Positions 62,173-64,000 of a stretch of 64,000 bases of DNA are shown in pieces. Source of the stretch: Pseudomonas sp. BN417 (GTDB lineage: Bacteria; Pseudomonadota; Gammaproteobacteria; Pseudomonadales; Pseudomonadaceae); contig NZ_SSOJ01000144.1 of NCBI RefSeq assembly GCF_029871205.1, forward strand, positions 38,292-102,291, written 5' to 3'. Numbering within the stretch: position 1 is the stretch's first letter; each line of letters begins with the position of its first letter. The position numbers and the translations under genes are program-made. The notes below the pieces were generated by a model, which was not told the origin of the DNA, searched no databases, and worked only from the letters and a program-made list of their open reading frames with translations.

Positions 62173-62544
62173 TCAGCCGGCGCGGTCGGATGCGCGTTGC
62201 AATCCCAGTTCGCAGTCGTGCTCGAGAAAGGCCGCACAACGAAAGACCATCGCCGCCCGGTTGTTCACGCCCAGCTTGGAGTAGACGCGGCGCAGGTGGG
62301 TATTGACGGTGTGCTCGCTGATGCGCAGTTGCGCCGCGATCTGCTTGTTGAGTCGACCGAAGCAAACCAGCGTGGCGATCTGCAGTTCGCGCGCGGTGAG
62401 CAAATGCAGCAGTTGGTCCGACGGGTCGACGCCTCTGGCGAGGATCGCCGGTTCCATGCCCGACCGCGTCGGTTGGTGGGGCAGGTTCAACCTTTCGGCA
62501 AGCGCGGTCGGATCGGCCGCGCGCCATTCCCGTTTGTCTTCCAT
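62173..62544 (-). CDS. LuxR-type helix-turn-helix regulator
   Basis: 123 aa. The C-terminal half is a LuxR/GerE helix-turn-helix: LTARELQIATLVCFGRLNKQ, then IAAQLRISEHTVNTHLRRVY. The N-terminal half (MEDKREWRAADPTALAERLN) is too short to be a receiver or autoinducer domain, so this is a single-domain regulator. Longer in-frame starts upstream add Arg-rich sequence unlikely to be translated. The target is unknown. Confidence 0.8.
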   Translation of the reverse strand: MEDKREWRAADPTALAERLNLPHQPTRSGMEPAILARGVDPSDQLLHLLTARELQIATLVCFGRLNKQIAAQLRISEHTVNTHLRRVYSKLGVNNRAAMVFRCAAFLEHDCELGLQRASDRAG

Positions 62545-62773
62545 ATCGACATTCCCTGGCCTCAGTTGCGCCGACACCACTACCCGCAGCCTTACCCGGC
62601 GAGCGCATGAGTTCCATGCCGCGGGAATATCGGGCGGGTTTCGAGCGCCCACACTCCCGCCAACGGCGACTCGCCGTGCCATCCGAACAGCGCGGGTAGT
62701 TCCAAAACAGGGAGTGCAAGCATAGTTGACCCCCTATCGCCGTGCCGGACGCTGAAGAAATTTCATCTTGCGG

Positions 62774-63796
62774 TCATCTCGTCCGTCCTCGGGTTGCGCT
62801 GGCCTCGATCAGGGTCCGGTAGTCGCGCAAGGGCGCCGGCTCGCGAATATCCAGCACCGCGGCGAGGTTGGCCCTTGGGCTGAGGTGCGGCACGAGGCGG
62901 GCGCTGGGCCCGGTCAGCAGGGGCGTCACGCCGGGGCCGTGGCCACTGACGGTGCTGTCGCCATGCACGATCACCCCTATGGTGACCCGTCCCGGCCGGT
63001 ACAAGGGACCGCGCCGGTTGTCGGCATCGACTATGGCCACCAGGTCACCGAAGCGCAGGCTGCCGAGCCGGTAGCGCTCGCGCAGGCCGCGATCGGCGAG
63101 CTGGATGTCATAGTCACCGCGCCAGGTGCTGTTCTTGCCCAGGCCCGACCCCATCAGCACCGAGGGCACCCGGTGGCTGACCGGCACCAGCAGCCGGCCG
63201 TCGCGCTCCTGGATGCCCCAGCGCCAGAGCAGCCGTGGCGCGCAGTTGAGCAGCTCGATATCGGGATAGTCGAGCAGTCGTGCGCCGAGACCGTGGCTGA
63301 CGATCTGGATGCGATCGCCGATCTGCAAGCGGCTGAGCACCCTGGTCGGGAAGTCCACCAGCACGTGGTTGATGCCGCCGTGCTTACCGGTGACGACGCC
63401 CGCCTGCCCCGTGCAGGGGCCGCTGATCACCCGCGCCTGATTGCCGATGCAGGCATAGGTCATCAGCGCGGTGTTCGGGCCGTCACGTGGGCCGACCACT
63501 TCGCGGCCATTGTTGTGCAGCGCCACGCCCGGCTCGATGTGATCGCCGGCCAGGCCGATGCAGGGGTCGCCGATGCGCTGATTGATGACGATGCCGCCGG
63601 TGGCCGGCAGTACCCGCGGCACCCCGTCGTAGCCGATGCGATAGGGGTTGGCCCGCCCGACCGGGTGGGCGATCTGGCCCGCCACGCTGACCATCACCAG
63701 CGCGCGTTCGTTCACCCGCGGGCGGCGCCCCGAATCGACGGTACGGTCGAGGGTCCTGGGTTCCCGGTGCTCCTGCAAGGTCTCTGACATGTCCAT
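62774..63796 (-). CDS. DUF4438 family protein
   Basis: 340 aa. Soluble, beta-rich, with NERALVMVSVAGQIAHPVGR, VLPATGGIVINQRIGDPCIG and HIEPGVALHNNGREVVGPRD, which I associate from memory with DUF4438. In-frame starts at MDMSETLQ and MSETLQ are two codons apart; I keep the longer. Biochemical function is unknown. It follows the partial upstream gene after a 30-bp gap, probably in one operon. Confidence 0.65.
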   Translation of the reverse strand: MDMSETLQEHREPRTLDRTVDSGRRPRVNERALVMVSVAGQIAHPVGRANPYRIGYDGVPRVLPATGGIVINQRIGDPCIGLAGDHIEPGVALHNNGREVVGPRDGPNTALMTYACIGNQARVISGPCTGQAGVVTGKHGGINHVLVDFPTRVLSRLQIGDRIQIVSHGLGARLLDYPDIELLNCAPRLLWRWGIQERDGRLLVPVSHRVPSVLMGSGLGKNSTWRGDYDIQLADRGLRERYRLGSLRFGDLVAIVDADNRRGPLYRPGRVTIGVIVHGDSTVSGHGPGVTPLLTGPSARLVPHLSPRANLAAVLDIREPAPLRDYRTLIEASATRGRTR

Positions 63797-63826
63797 TGAC
63801 TCCCTTCTCCCGCACGGGGGAGAGAC

Positions 63827-64000
63827 TTAAAGCGGGTACCAGAAAATCCGCGCATCGCCCCAGGGATCGAGCGCGGCCTCATGAGCCGTCGCCAGTTCAT
63901 CCTCCAGCAGGGCGTCCAGCTCCGGGTCCGCTTCGGCCAGCGCCGGCAGCGGCTCCTCCACCGGCTGCACCGCCAGCAGGCTGGCCGCCGGCGCCAGCAC
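63827..64000 (-). CDS. 3' end of an unidentified gene, truncated by the window edge
   Basis: 57 codons and a TAA. The visible C-terminus (LEDELATAHEAALDPWGDAR, then IFWYPL) is acidic and Ala/Leu-rich. No domain can be assigned. It probably forms an operon with the DUF4438 gene. Confidence 0.6.
   Translation of the reverse strand: MLAPAASLLAVQPVEEPLPALAEADPELDALLEDELATAHEAALDPWGDARIFWYPL

Overview
The window looks like the chromosome of a high-GC Pseudomonas (sensu lato). The left 24 kb carries the gene set and local order I recall from the P. aeruginosa PAO1 desA / PAS-GGDEF-EAL / oscA / sbp-cysTWA / gabTD neighbourhood (roughly PA0265 to PA0286). That match comes from memory and was not computed. 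All functional calls below were made by reading protein motifs, not by database search.

1-24,403 is conserved chromosome. It holds a DesA acyl desaturase, a membrane-anchored c-di-GMP enzyme, the sulfate-starvation block oscA-sbp-cysT-cysW-cysA, a TauE/SafE-type permease with an ArsR-like regulator, an MmyB-type regulator facing a small membrane protein across a perfect 17-bp palindrome, an Mpo1-like protein facing a Crp/Fnr regulator, an AraC-type regulator facing a desaturase-rubredoxin pair, an autotransporter-type barrel, a DMT exporter, LysR and TetR regulators, an SDR-like protein with a substituted catalytic Tyr, an HCCA-isomerase-like protein, and gabD-gabT. Several intergenic gaps hold paired-arm palindromic repeats. 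One sits between sbp and cysT, and another supplies the stop codons of two convergent genes.

24,404-55,138 is a 30.7-kb genomic island in the 3' end of tRNA-Arg(CCG). A perfect 48-bp copy of the tRNA 3' end (55,091-55,138) marks its far side, next to a tyrosine integrase. The right end is a P4/satellite-like module: integrase, unknown ORF, AlpA-like regulator and primase-helicase. The rest is anti-phage cargo: (a) a two-gene operon of a Swt1-type HEPN + SNF2 helicase fusion and a giant GHKL/sacsin-type ATPase with a degenerate HNH-like zinc finger; (b) a MESH1-like HD hydrolase with an unknown partner; (c) an expanded type I restriction operon, hsdM-hsdS-(GIY-YIG/DUF4357)-(AlbA_2/HATPase)-hsdR; (d) a NUDIX protein with an unknown C-terminal half; (e) a 1336-aa DUF4297/Cap4-like nuclease + STAND NTPase + helical-repeat protein of Avs-like architecture. 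An IS21 istB scrap sits between modules.

55,139-57,608 is a second, decayed segment. It holds broken brnT/brnA toxin-antitoxin remnants and a secreted SBBP-repeat beta-propeller gene bracketed by GGGGACAGATTTATTT-type repeats. It ends in a damaged tRNA-Arg-like copy, suggesting an older insertion at the same site.

57,616-64,000 returns to chromosome: a co-directional dsdX-dsdA-dsdC D-serine locus, a small unknown protein, a LuxR-type HTH protein, a DUF4438 protein, and the 3' end of an unidentified gene running off the window.
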